Source: Paraburkholderia fungorum (GTDB lineage Bacteria; Pseudomonadota; Gammaproteobacteria; Burkholderiales; Burkholderiaceae). From it: a stretch of 64,000 nt of DNA. Positions within the stretch are counted from its first letter, which is position 1; every line of letters starts with the position of its first letter. Below are positions 25,937 to 35,334 of this stretch, one piece after another. The translations under genes and the position numbers were made by a program. The notes under the pieces were generated by a model. It was not told the DNA's origin and ran no database searches. It saw nothing but the letters and a program-made list of their open reading frames with translations. The stretch lies in the NCBI RefSeq assembly GCF_003610895.1, contig NZ_MCAS01000024.1, forward strand, positions 39,508-103,507. Reading direction: 5' to 3'.

Positions 25937-27085
25937 ATGCAACACAAGATGACAAAGCTGGCAGGCGCAGCACTGGTTGCGGCAATGTCGCTGGCGGGGA
26001 CGGCCAACGCTCAATCGACTGAAGACGTGAAGATCGGCTTTGCCGGTCCGATGACGGGCGCACAGGCGCACTACGGCAAGGACTTCCAGAACGGCATCAC
26101 GCTGGCAGTGGAAGACATGAACGCCACCAAGCCGGTAATCGGCGGCAAGCAGGTTCGCTTCGTGCTGGATTCGGCCGACGACCAGGCTGACCCGCGCACC
26201 GGCACGACCGTTGCACAAAAGCTGGTGGATGACGGCATCAAGGGCATGCTCGGTCACTTCAACTCGGGCACCACGATTCCGGCTTCGCGCATCTACGCGA
26301 ACGCGGGCATCCCCGAAATCGCCATGGCCACCGCGCCTGAGTACACGCAACAAGGCTTCAAGACCACGTTCCGCATGATGACGTCCGACACGCAGCAAGG
26401 TTCGGTCGCCGGCACGTTCGCGGTGAAGACCCTGGGCGTGAAGAAGATCGCGATCGTCGACGACCGTACGGCTTACGGCCAAGGTCTGGCTGATCAGTTC
26501 GAAAAGGCTGCGAAGGCGGCGGGCGGCACGATTGTCGATCGTGAATACACGAACGACAAGGCTGTCGACTTCAAGTCGATCCTGACCAAGCTGAAGTCGG
26601 TGCAACCGGACCTGATCTATTACGGCGGCGCGGATTCGCAAGCGGCACCGATGGTCAAGCAGATGAAGGCACTGGGCATCAAGGCGCCGCTGATGGGCGG
26701 CGAAATGGTCCACACGCCGACGTTCATCCAGATCGCGGGTGACGCAGCGAATGGTACGGTGGCATCGCTCGCCGGCCTGCCGCTGGAAGAAATGCCGGGC
26801 GGTAAGGACTACGTCGCGAAGTACAAGAAGCGCTTCAACGAAGACGTGCAAACGTACTCGCCGTACGCGTACGACGGCGCAATGGCCATGTTCGACGCGA
26901 TGAAGAAGGCTAACTCGACCGATCCGGCCAAGTACCTGCCGCTGCTCGCGAAGACCTCGATGCCGGCAGTGACGGCAGCGAACCTCGCGTACGACGGCAA
27001 GGGCGACCTGAAGAACGGCGGCATCACGCTGTACAAGGTTGTCGACGGCAAGTGGACGACGCTGCAAAGCGTGGGCGGGAAGTAA
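25937..27085 (+). CDS. branched-chain amino acid ABC transporter, periplasmic binding protein
   Basis: 382 residues. Signal peptide MTKLAGAALVAAMSLAGTANAQ, then a type 1 periplasmic binding fold (EDVKIGFAGPMTGAQAHYGKDFQNGITLAVEDMN). This is the LivJ/LivK pattern, including GHFNSGTTIPASRIYANAGI and VDDRTAYGQGLADQFEKA. It delivers leucine, isoleucine or valine (or a related amino acid) to an inner-membrane permease whose genes are not in this window. AAGGAGAAGCT precedes the ATG. Being directly after putA, it might be expressed with proline catabolism, but a separate promoter in the 89-bp gap is equally possible. Confidence 0.9.
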   Translation: MQHKMTKLAGAALVAAMSLAGTANAQSTEDVKIGFAGPMTGAQAHYGKDFQNGITLAVEDMNATKPVIGGKQVRFVLDSADDQADPRTGTTVAQKLVDDGIKGMLGHFNSGTTIPASRIYANAGIPEIAMATAPEYTQQGFKTTFRMMTSDTQQGSVAGTFAVKTLGVKKIAIVDDRTAYGQGLADQFEKAAKAAGGTIVDREYTNDKAVDFKSILTKLKSVQPDLIYYGGADSQAAPMVKQMKALGIKAPLMGGEMVHTPTFIQIAGDAANGTVASLAGLPLEEMPGGKDYVAKYKKRFNEDVQTYSPYAYDGAMAMFDAMKKANSTDPAKYLPLLAKTSMPAVTAANLAYDGKGDLKNGGITLYKVVDGKWTTLQSVGGK

Positions 27086-27151
27086 GCGGTTTTTCGCCAT
27101 GAGTCTGCGAGGGCAAGCGGTTTCAGCCTGACGCTCACCGGCTCATTGCAC

Positions 27152-27190
27152 AAAAAAGCCCTGCGGTTCTTTCGAACCGCAGGGCTTTTT
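27152..27190. terminator. bidirectional intrinsic terminator
   Basis: The long stem AAAAAGCCCTGCGGTTC/GAACCGCAGGGCTTTTT with loop TTTC has A and T tracts on both sides. It sits between the convergent binding-protein gene and the ThDP-enzyme gene and can serve both. Confidence 0.93.
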
Positions 27191-27234
27191 CTTGTGTGCT
27201 TCGCTGTGCGTGCAGGGGGCAGGACGTAACGCCG

Positions 27235-28944
27235 TCACTCCCCTCGCAGCTTCTTCCCCTGCTCGCGAATCTGCTCCAACGTCGCGCCCGGCGTGCTCGC
27301 CTCTTGCGGCATGCGAATCTCGATCACTGCCGCCCGTTTCGCTTCCATTGAACGCTGCAACGCCGGCAGAAAATCTTCAGTACGCTCCACCGTCTCACCA
27401 TGCGCGCCGAACGACCTGGCGAACGCCGCGAAGTCCGGATTCGTGAGGCCGGTGCCGTGCACGCGATTCGGATAGTGCCGTTCCTGATGCATCCGGATCG
27501 TGCCGAAGTGGCTGTTGTTCACCACGATAAAGATCACGCGCAGATCGTATTGCATCGCCGTGGCGAGTTCCTGCGCGGACATCATGAAACAACCGTCGCC
27601 GGCCAGCGCGACCACCGCACGTTGCGGATACATCGACTTCGCCGCGATCGCAGCCGGTACGCCGTAGCCCATCGCGCCGCTGGTCGGTGCGAGTTGCGAG
27701 CGATAGTGCCGGTATGAAAAATGCCGATGCAGCCACGTCGCGTAGTTGCCGGCACCGTTGGTGAGGATCGCGTCGTCCGGCAAATGCGCGCGCAATTGCT
27801 GGATCACTTCGCCCATCTGCACGTCGCCCGGAATGGGACGTGGCTTGCGCCAGTCGAGATACGCGCGATGCGCTTCTGCCGCGGCGCCGCTCCATGCAAG
27901 CGTGTCGGACGAAGGCTTGAGTTCGGCAAGCAGGGCCGCCAGTTCCGGCATGCCGGAGACAATCGGCAGATCGGCGGCATACACGCGGCCAAGTTCTTCC
28001 GCGCCTTGATGAACGTGCACCAAGGTTTGCTTCGTTTTCGGAATATCGAGCAGCGTGTAGCCGTTGGTGGTGGCCTCACCCAAACGGGGTCCAAGCGTGA
28101 GCAGCAGATCCGCATCGCGGATGCGTTGAGCAAGCGCCGGATTGATACCCAGGCCGACATCGCCCGCATAGTTCGGATGCTCGTTATCCAGCGTGTCCTG
28201 GAAGCGGAACGCGAGGCCAATCGGCAATTGCCAATTCTCGACGAAGCGCTGCAGGTCGGCACACGCCGCAGGTGTCCAACCGCTACCGCCGGCAATGACC
28301 ATCGGCCGTTGCGCGCCTTCCAGCAGTCGGCGCAACTCGTCCATCTGAGCCGCGGACGGCGACGCCGCCACACGCTTGTAGGCGGGCGCGCCGGCAACCA
28401 GATCGCACGCGTCGCTCAACACATCTTCCGGCAGCGACAACACGACCGGTCCCGGACGTCCCGACGTCGCGGTATAAAACGCGTGGCTCAGATACTCGGG
28501 AATGCGCTTGGGATCGTCGATTTGCGCGACCCACTTGGCCATCTGCCCAAACATGCGCCGGTAGTCGATTTCCTGGAAGGCCTCGCGATCGAGATGCTCG
28601 CGCGCGCATTGGCCGATCAGCAGGATCATCGGGGTGGAGTCCTGGAACGCGGTATGCACGCCGATCGAGGCATGCGTCGCTCCCGGTCCGCGCGTGACGA
28701 TCGCGACGCCCGGACGTCCAGTCAATTTGCCGACGGCCTCGGCCATGTTTGCCGCAGCCGCTTCGTGACGGCAGACGATGGTCTGAATGCGTTCAGTCTC
28801 GTCGTGCAACGAGTCGAGTACGGCGAGAAAGCTCTCACCAGGAACACAGAAAACACGTTCGACGCCGTGTGTCAGCAAGGCGTCTACGACGAGACGCGCG
28901 CCGGTGGTTTGGGCGGCGGAAGAAGATTCAGAAGCGAGCGGCAT
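27235..28944 (-). CDS. thiamine diphosphate-dependent enzyme (acetolactate synthase-like)
   Basis: 569 residues with the three-domain layout of the POX/AHAS family. The N-terminal pyrimidine-binding domain has the catalytic Glu in VCRHEAAAANMAEA. A central domain follows, and the C-terminal ThDP-binding motif begins GDGCFMMSAQELATAMQYDL and reaches NN about 30 residues later. Candidates include acetolactate synthase large-subunit paralogues, sulfoacetaldehyde-type or benzoylformate-type enzymes. No small regulatory subunit or ilvC lies nearby, so a biosynthetic AHAS role is unlikely. It is flanked by terminators on both sides and appears monocistronic. Confidence 0.85.
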   Translation of the reverse strand: MPLASESSSAAQTTGARLVVDALLTHGVERVFCVPGESFLAVLDSLHDETERIQTIVCRHEAAAANMAEAVGKLTGRPGVAIVTRGPGATHASIGVHTAFQDSTPMILLIGQCAREHLDREAFQEIDYRRMFGQMAKWVAQIDDPKRIPEYLSHAFYTATSGRPGPVVLSLPEDVLSDACDLVAGAPAYKRVAASPSAAQMDELRRLLEGAQRPMVIAGGSGWTPAACADLQRFVENWQLPIGLAFRFQDTLDNEHPNYAGDVGLGINPALAQRIRDADLLLTLGPRLGEATTNGYTLLDIPKTKQTLVHVHQGAEELGRVYAADLPIVSGMPELAALLAELKPSSDTLAWSGAAAEAHRAYLDWRKPRPIPGDVQMGEVIQQLRAHLPDDAILTNGAGNYATWLHRHFSYRHYRSQLAPTSGAMGYGVPAAIAAKSMYPQRAVVALAGDGCFMMSAQELATAMQYDLRVIFIVVNNSHFGTIRMHQERHYPNRVHGTGLTNPDFAAFARSFGAHGETVERTEDFLPALQRSMEAKRAAVIEIRMPQEASTPGATLEQIREQGKKLRGE

Positions 28945-29114
28945 TGCGATGAAGCCTCCAGGCGTGGCGATGGGTGAGATCGGTGCTGTTGGGTTGTTGC
29001 CGCATCGGGGTTTGCATAAGGCACAAAGCCGATGGGCGCCTCGACAGCTTACGCCGACCGCGCATCCAATGTCATGGCGCAGCGCAACCGCGTTCGTGAA
29101 GCGCGGGCGTCGCG

Positions 29115-29142
29115 GAAACGAAAACGCGGGCCGAAGCCCGCG
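29115..29142 (-). terminator. intrinsic terminator after sdaA
   Basis: On the minus strand the stem AACGCGGGC/GCCCGCGTT with loop TTCG is followed by a T-rich tract (TTTTCGTTT). It lies 50 bp beyond the sdaA stop and marks the end of the glycine/serine catabolic run. Confidence 0.8.
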
Positions 29143-29191
29143 TTGTCATTCGCACAACCCGCCGCATACCCGCCGGCGAATCCCGGCGTCC

Positions 29192-30580
29192 TCAACACTC
29201 CACAATATTCACCGCCAACCCGCCGCGCGAGGTTTCCTTGTACTTCGTCTTCATATCGGCGCCGGTCTGCATCATGGTCTTGATTACGGAGTCCAGCGAC
29301 ACGTAATGCGTGCCGTCTCCGCGTAGCGCCATGCGCGCGGCATTCACGGCTTTCACCGAGCCCATTGCATTGCGCTCGATGCACGGAATCTGCACCATTC
29401 CGCCGACCGGATCGCACGTCAGTCCGAGGTTATGCTCCATGCCGATTTCGGCAGCATTCTCGACTTGCTCAGGCGTGCCGCCCATCACCGCCGCGAGTGC
29501 ACCCGCGGCCATCGAACAGGCCACGCCCACTTCACCCTGGCAGCCCACTTCCGCGCCGGAGATCGACGCGTTCAGCTTGTACAGAATGCCGATCGCGGCC
29601 GCCGTCAGCAGGAAGTCGATCACGCCCTGCTCGTTCGAGCCCGACATGAAGCGCGTGTAGTAATGCAGCACCGCCGGAATGATGCCGGCCGCGCCATTGG
29701 TCGGGGCCGTGACCACGCGCCCGCCCGCGGCGTTTTCTTCATTGACGGCGATGGCGTAGAGGTTGATCCAGTCGACCATCGACAGCGGATCGCGGAGCGC
29801 CAGCTCAGGATTACTCGACAACGCGCGATACAACTGTGGGGCACGGCGCTTCACCTGGAACGGACCAGGCAAAGTACCGTCTGCATCGGGATTGTTGATG
29901 CCGCAACCGCGCGCCACGCACGATTGCATCACGCCCCAGATCTTCAACAAGCCGGCACGCGTCTCTTCTTCCGTATGCCAGACGCGTTCGTTGTCCCACA
30001 TCAATTGCGCGATGCTCTTGCCGGTCGATTTGCACAGCGCGAGCAATTCGTTGCCGCTGCGGAACGAATGCGGCAACTGTTCGACGGCGCTCAGCACCTT
30101 CGTATTCGGCGCGCCCGCTGTCACCACAAAACCGCCGCCCACCGATAAATACGTCGACTCGCGCAGCGTCTCGCCCTGCGCGTCGAATGCGCGCAGCTTC
30201 AGGCCGTTCGGATGCTCCGCGAGCGCCTGGCGATAGAACGAAATGTGATCTTTTTGCACGAACGGCACATCGTGCGTGCCGAGCAAGGCGAGCTTGCGTG
30301 AGCTTTTCACCGCTTCCAGCCGTTGCGCGATGGTGTCCGGATCGACCGTGTCGGGCGCGTCGCCCATCAGGCCGAGCATCACGCCGCGATCGGTGCCGTG
30401 CCCCTTGCCGGTTGCGCCGAGCGAACCGTACAAATCCACTTTCACCGAGGCCGTCGCGCCAAGCAGCCCGTCGCGTTCGAGCCCTTGCGCGAACATCAGT
30501 GCCGCACGCATCGGCCCGACCGTATGCGAACTGGACGGACCAATGCCGATTTTGAAGAGGTCGAACACGCTGACTGCCAT
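29192..30580 (-). CDS. sdaA: L-serine ammonia-lyase (L-serine dehydratase, iron-sulfur type)
   Basis: 462 residues, the one-polypeptide bacterial type. It deaminates L-serine to pyruvate and ammonia using a [4Fe-4S] cluster. GIGPSSSHTVGPMRAA at the N-terminus is the family signature. The alpha domain has APTNGAAGIIPAVL, GAEVGCQGEVGVACSMAAGAL and the cysteines of CDPVGGMVQIPC. It begins only 27 bp after the alginate-lyase-like gene and lies downstream of gcvTHP on the same strand. Glycine cleavage plus serine hydroxymethyltransferase supplies serine, so co-expression makes pathway sense. Confidence 0.96.
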   Translation of the reverse strand: MAVSVFDLFKIGIGPSSSHTVGPMRAALMFAQGLERDGLLGATASVKVDLYGSLGATGKGHGTDRGVMLGLMGDAPDTVDPDTIAQRLEAVKSSRKLALLGTHDVPFVQKDHISFYRQALAEHPNGLKLRAFDAQGETLRESTYLSVGGGFVVTAGAPNTKVLSAVEQLPHSFRSGNELLALCKSTGKSIAQLMWDNERVWHTEEETRAGLLKIWGVMQSCVARGCGINNPDADGTLPGPFQVKRRAPQLYRALSSNPELALRDPLSMVDWINLYAIAVNEENAAGGRVVTAPTNGAAGIIPAVLHYYTRFMSGSNEQGVIDFLLTAAAIGILYKLNASISGAEVGCQGEVGVACSMAAGALAAVMGGTPEQVENAAEIGMEHNLGLTCDPVGGMVQIPCIERNAMGSVKAVNAARMALRGDGTHYVSLDSVIKTMMQTGADMKTKYKETSRGGLAVNIVEC

Positions 30581-30607
30581 TTACTGCTCCTGCTGATAAA
30601 AGTAAGT

Positions 30608-31738
30608 TTAGCGCGCCGGCAGCGGCAAACACACGGCGAGCCACGCGGGCGGCGTCGGTGCGAGCTGCAGCGCGATCGGCGTATAGCGTCCATCCAGACG
30701 CGCCGCCAGGTGAAACAGTTCCGTCGCGTTTTTCGGATCCCATTGACCCGAATAGCCGGGTAAGCCGGCCTCGCGACGTTTGGCATCGAACGCCACGTTC
30801 GAATGCACGAATTCTTCATGCGTCCTGCTGCCGTCCGCGTACGGCGTGAGCCAGTTCAGCGCGGCTGCCAGCGAGGCGCCGTTCGCCCCCTTCTCCGGCA
30901 ACCAGTTGCGGTTGTGGCGGCGCGCGGCGAGTGCGGCGGTCACGAGCGGCTGGAGGTCGTAGGTGACGTAGTGCAGCGCATCGCGCTCGGCGAAATCCAC
31001 TGTCGAGCCGTCCGGCGCGATGTTGTCGCCGATGTGCTCGTCGAACAGGCGCTGTGCCGCGTTGATCATCTTGCGGTTATCCAGCGTGAACGCGGCCATC
31101 GCGATCAGCTTGACCCGGTGGCTTTGCCAGTTGTTCCGGAACGTGCCCTTGAGCGGCCGCGGCTGCGCGTCGATCTGCGCGATATAGCCGCTCGCGAGCT
31201 TCGTGAGGAACGCCATCGATGCATTGCGCGTCTTTACCGGCAACGCGCTCGCGGTCATGTCGTAGGCGAGGATCAGGCCTTCGAAACGGGTTTCGTCGAT
31301 CGGATTGAAACTGGGTTGATAAGTCGTGACCCACGCATACAGCAGACGGTCGACCAGCTTCAGATAGCGGTCGTCACTGGTCGCACGCCAGGCAAGCGCG
31401 GCGTCACGCAGCAGATCGAGATCCTTCTCCGCCTCGACACTTTGATCGTAAATGCCCTCATGCGGCAACGTGCCTTCGGTATGCAGTTTCGCCACCGCAT
31501 GCGGTGCGTCGTTCAGATGCGCCTGCACATTGCTCACCAGCGCTTTGACACCCGGATCGGCATTGGTGCGCTCGCTGGTTTGCAGCGCGGGCGCTGCACA
31601 AAAATTCATCGCGGCCTGCGCCTGCCGCAGCGGCAGCAGCACCGCCGCGCTCGCCAACAGCAATGTAAAAGCCTGCTGCCACGTCTGGGCTCGCCTTGCT
31701 TCGGTCCGGCTTTGCATCAATCGCACCTTTCGCGCCAT
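30608..31738 (-). CDS. secreted alginate-lyase-family protein
   Basis: 376 residues. The N-terminus is basic, followed by a hydrophobic stretch ending LRQAQA, consistent with Sec export to the periplasm. The body is an alpha/alpha-toroid-like sequence: LRDAALAWRATSDDRYLKLV, then GTFRNNWQSHRVKLIAMAAF with the Asn/His/Arg cluster typical of poly-uronate lyases (PF05426), and DGSTVDFAERDALHYVTYDLQPLV. Such enzymes cleave uronic-acid polymers by beta-elimination. It sits between gcvP and sdaA on the same strand, which is an unexpected metabolic position. The start could also be MQSRTEARR, seven codons in. Confidence 0.78.
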   Translation of the reverse strand: MARKVRLMQSRTEARRAQTWQQAFTLLLASAAVLLPLRQAQAAMNFCAAPALQTSERTNADPGVKALVSNVQAHLNDAPHAVAKLHTEGTLPHEGIYDQSVEAEKDLDLLRDAALAWRATSDDRYLKLVDRLLYAWVTTYQPSFNPIDETRFEGLILAYDMTASALPVKTRNASMAFLTKLASGYIAQIDAQPRPLKGTFRNNWQSHRVKLIAMAAFTLDNRKMINAAQRLFDEHIGDNIAPDGSTVDFAERDALHYVTYDLQPLVTAALAARRHNRNWLPEKGANGASLAAALNWLTPYADGSRTHEEFVHSNVAFDAKRREAGLPGYSGQWDPKNATELFHLAARLDGRYTPIALQLAPTPPAWLAVCLPLPAR

Positions 31739-31856
31739 GCGAAACTCCTCGTTGGGCTGATTCGGTGTGAGATGTTAGCCGTTTGCGGACCCAAGCGACA
31801 GAACCGCGCAACGCCTGCTTACAACCTTGCAGACGATGCGCGGTTGGCGGACACGC

Positions 31857-34793
31857 TTACTCGTAGTCGGCGATCGGCACGCAGGAGCAGAACAGATTGC
31901 GGTCGCCGTACACGTTGTCCGCCCGGCCGACCGGCGGCCAGTACTTCTTCGCGATCAGCGTGGGCAGCGGATACGCCGCGGTTTCGCGTGCATACGCATG
32001 CTTCCAGTCGTTCGCGATCACCACCGCTGCCGTGTGCGGCGCATGCTTGAGCGGATTGTCTTCGCGGTCCGAGCGGCCTTCTTCCACGGCGCGGATTTCC
32101 TCGCGGATCGCGATCATCGCTTCGATGAAGCGGTCGAGTTCTTCCTTCGATTCCGATTCGGTCGGCTCGACCATCAGCGTGCCCGGCACCGGGAAGCTCA
32201 TGGTCGGCGCGTGGAAGCCGTAGTCGGCGAGACGCTTGGCGACGTCGTCGACGGTGATGCCGCTGCTGTCCTTGATCGGGCGCAGATCCAGAATGCACTC
32301 GTGCGCGACCAGTCCGCCCGGGCCCGAATACAGCACCGGATAATGCGGCGCGAGTTTGTTCGCGACGTAGTTGGCGTTGAGGATCGCGGTTTCGGTAGCG
32401 GCGGTGAGGTTCTTCGCGCCCATCATCGCGATGTACATCCACGAAATCGGCAGGATCGAAGCGGAACCGTACGGTGCGCCCGACACCGCGCCGATACCGT
32501 TCGGCGCGCGTTCATAGCCCGACGAAATCTGATTCGGCAGGAATTGCGCGAGATGCGCGCCGACCGCAACCGGACCGACGCCCGGTCCGCCGCCGCCGTG
32601 CGGAATACAGAAAGTCTTGTGCAGATTCAGGTGCGAGACGTCGCCGCCGAACTGGCCAGGCGCGCACAGCCCAACCATGGCGTTCATGTTCGCGCCGTCC
32701 ACATACACCTGGCCGCCGTGCGCATGCACGATCTCGCAGATTTCCCGGACGTTCGCCTCGAACACGCCGTGCGTGGACGGGTACGTGATCATGATCGCCG
32801 CGAGCTTGTCGGCGTGCTGATCGGCTTTCTTCTGCAGGTCTTCGATATCGACGTTGCCTTGCGCGTCGCACGCCACCACGACCACCTGCATGCCGGCCAT
32901 TTGTGCCGACGCCGGGTTCGTGCCGTGCGCCGAAGCGGGAATCAGGCAGACATTGCGATGCGCTTCGCCGCGCGACGCGTGGTACGCGTGGATGATCAGC
33001 AGACCCGCGTACTCGCCTTGCGAGCCCGCGTTCGGTTGCAGCGAGACCGCTGCGTAACCGGTCGCCGCGACCAGCATTTCTTCCAGTTGATCGATCATCT
33101 CGCGGTAGCCGACGGTTTGCTCAGCCGGCGCGAACGGATGAATCTGACCGAATTCGGGCCACGTGACCGGCAGCATTTCCGAGGTCGCGTTCAGCTTCAT
33201 CGTGCACGAGCCGAGCGGGATCATCGAGCGGTCGAGCGCGAGGTCCTTGTCCGACAGGCTGCGCAGATAGCGCAGCATTTCCGTTTCGGAATGGTGACGG
33301 TTGAACACGTGGTGCGTGAGGTACGCACTGGTGCGCTCCAGCGCGGCCGGCACCGAGGCGGTGTTCGACGCGGCGATGGCTGCGTCGAGCGCGTCGACTT
33401 GCGGCACGTCTTTCGCGCCCGCTGCTTCTGCAAACAGGGCGAGCAGATCGGCCAGATCATGGCGCGTGGTGGTTTCGTCGACCGACAGGCCGACTTGCGT
33501 GTCGCTCACGCGGCGCAGGTTGATGCGCCGCGCTTTTGCCGCGTCGTGCAGCGCCTGGGTACGCGCGCCGCTTTCGAACGTCAGTGTGTCGAAGAAGGTT
33601 TCGTTGACGAGCGTATAGCCGAGTTGTTTCGCACCTTCGGCGAGCAAGGCGGCGATGCGGTTCACTCGCAGCGCGATCGTTTTCAGACCGTGCGGGCCGT
33701 GATAGACGGCGTACATGCTGGCCATGATCGCGAGCAGCGCTTGCGCGGTGCACACGTTCGAGGTCGCCTTCTCGCGGCGGATATGCTGTTCGCGCGTTTG
33801 CAGCGCCAGACGCAGCGCCGGATTGCCTTGGGCGTCGACGGTCACGCCGACGAGACGGCCCGGCATCTGACGCTTGAATTCGTCGCGCACGGCGAGGTAA
33901 GCCGCGTGCGGGCCGCCGAAACCGACCGGCACGCCGAAACGCTGCGTGTTGCCCACGGCCACGTCCGCGCCCCATTCGCCCGGCGGCGTCAGAACGGTCA
34001 GCGCCAGCAGGTCGGCGGCGACCACCACGTGGCCGCCCGCTGCGTGGATCGCATCAGCGAGTGCGCGGTAGTCGCGCACGTCGCCGTTCACGCCCGGGTA
34101 TTGCAGCAGCACGCCGAACGCGTTGGCGTTCGCGGCGTCTGCAGCCGGGCCCACTTTCACTTCGATGCCGACCGGCGTGGCGCGCGTTTTCACCACTTCG
34201 ATGGTTTGCGGCAGCACGTCGTCGGCGACGTAGAACACGTTCGACTTCGGCTTGCCGACGCGTTGCAGCAGCGTCATGGCTTCAGCGGCGGCGGTGGCTT
34301 CGTCGAGCAGCGAGGCATTCGAAATCGCCAGACCGGTCAGGTCGACGATCATCTGCTGGAAGTTCAGCAACGCTTCCAGACGGCCCTGCGAAATTTCCGG
34401 CTGATACGGCGTGTACGCGGTGTACCACGCCGGATTTTCGAGCACGTTACGCAGGATCACCGCCGGGGTGTGTGCGTTGTAGTAGCCCTGCCCGATGTAC
34501 GAGCGGAACACCTGGTTCTTGTCCGCGAGCTCGCGCAGCGCGGCGAGCGCTTCCGCTTCGCTCTTCGGTTGCACGAAGGGGCCGAGCGGCAGCGCTTCGG
34601 CCCGGCGGATCGTCTTCGGAATGACGGCGTCGATCAGCGCGGCGCGCGAGGCGAAGCCGAGGGCTTCGAGCATCGCCTGCTGGTCGGCCGAATCCGGGCC
34701 GATGTGCCGTTCAGCGAAGGCGTCATGCACTTCGAGCGCGGCGAGCGAGAGAGGAGTGCGGTTCATCAGACGATCCGGGTGTTCGAGCTTCAT
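31857..34793 (-). CDS. gcvP: glycine dehydrogenase (decarboxylating), P protein
   Basis: 978 residues, the single-chain P protein. It decarboxylates glycine with PLP and passes the aminomethyl group to the lipoyl arm of GcvH. FAERHIGPDSADQQAML is the N-terminal signature. The PLP-lysine segment NLHKTFCIPHGGGGPGVGP is near residue 710. The start at 34793 gives MKLEHPDRLMNRTPLSLAAL; MNRTPLSL nine codons later is a possible alternative. It is third in the order gcvT-gcvH-gcvP under the glycine riboswitch. Confidence 0.97.
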   Translation of the reverse strand: MKLEHPDRLMNRTPLSLAALEVHDAFAERHIGPDSADQQAMLEALGFASRAALIDAVIPKTIRRAEALPLGPFVQPKSEAEALAALRELADKNQVFRSYIGQGYYNAHTPAVILRNVLENPAWYTAYTPYQPEISQGRLEALLNFQQMIVDLTGLAISNASLLDEATAAAEAMTLLQRVGKPKSNVFYVADDVLPQTIEVVKTRATPVGIEVKVGPAADAANANAFGVLLQYPGVNGDVRDYRALADAIHAAGGHVVVAADLLALTVLTPPGEWGADVAVGNTQRFGVPVGFGGPHAAYLAVRDEFKRQMPGRLVGVTVDAQGNPALRLALQTREQHIRREKATSNVCTAQALLAIMASMYAVYHGPHGLKTIALRVNRIAALLAEGAKQLGYTLVNETFFDTLTFESGARTQALHDAAKARRINLRRVSDTQVGLSVDETTTRHDLADLLALFAEAAGAKDVPQVDALDAAIAASNTASVPAALERTSAYLTHHVFNRHHSETEMLRYLRSLSDKDLALDRSMIPLGSCTMKLNATSEMLPVTWPEFGQIHPFAPAEQTVGYREMIDQLEEMLVAATGYAAVSLQPNAGSQGEYAGLLIIHAYHASRGEAHRNVCLIPASAHGTNPASAQMAGMQVVVVACDAQGNVDIEDLQKKADQHADKLAAIMITYPSTHGVFEANVREICEIVHAHGGQVYVDGANMNAMVGLCAPGQFGGDVSHLNLHKTFCIPHGGGGPGVGPVAVGAHLAQFLPNQISSGYERAPNGIGAVSGAPYGSASILPISWMYIAMMGAKNLTAATETAILNANYVANKLAPHYPVLYSGPGGLVAHECILDLRPIKDSSGITVDDVAKRLADYGFHAPTMSFPVPGTLMVEPTESESKEELDRFIEAMIAIREEIRAVEEGRSDREDNPLKHAPHTAAVVIANDWKHAYARETAAYPLPTLIAKKYWPPVGRADNVYGDRNLFCSCVPIADYE

Positions 34794-34887
34794 GAGGTGT
34801 TCCTGCCGGTGCGGGCGTCCGTTCGGTAATTGAATCGGACGCGCCGCGCCTGTCGGGTTTAAACGTAATGGTGCAGCGTGCGGTAAA

Positions 34888-35268
34888 TCAGGCGCCGATC
34901 GACTTCGAGTACGCGTCCGCGTCGATCAGGCGATCCAGCGATGCGCCCGCAGCCGGCTTGATCTTGAAGAGCCAGTTCTCGTACGGCGCGCTGTTGACGC
35001 CATCCGGCGCGTCGGCGACGGCCGGGTTCGCTTCGATGATTTCGCCTGCGACCGGTGCGTAAATGTCGGAGGCGGCCTTCACCGACTCGATCACGGCGAC
35101 GGTGTCACCTGCGTCGACGGATTTGCCCAGTTCCTGGACTTCGAAGAAGACGATGTCGCCGAGCGCTTCCTGCGCGTGGTCGGTGATGCCGACCGTCAGC
35201 GTGCCGTCCGCTTCGGTGCGGACCCACTCGTGCGATTCGGTGTATTTCAGATCGGCCGGGATGCTCAT
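34888..35268 (-). CDS. gcvH: glycine cleavage system H protein
   Basis: 126 residues. The lipoylated lysine is Lys64 in VIESVKAASDIYAPVAGEI. The conserved ESHEWVRTEADGTLTVGITDHAQEALGDIVF precedes it. H protein shuttles the aminomethyl intermediate between P, T and L proteins. An AGGAGC ribosome site precedes the ATG. Confidence 0.97.
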   Translation of the reverse strand: MSIPADLKYTESHEWVRTEADGTLTVGITDHAQEALGDIVFFEVQELGKSVDAGDTVAVIESVKAASDIYAPVAGEIIEANPAVADAPDGVNSAPYENWLFKIKPAAGASLDRLIDADAYSKSIGA

Positions 35269-35334
35269 CGGATGCTCCTATGCGGTGTGATTCGGTATGG
35301 ATTCAATAAAAAAAACGACGCACGCGCCGGCTGC

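Noticed and set aside
31827..34829. 1000-codon open frame on the plus strand opposite gcvP
   Set aside because: It is the antisense shadow of gcvP: Arg/His-rich translation, no domains, while the minus strand has a complete, recognisable P protein.
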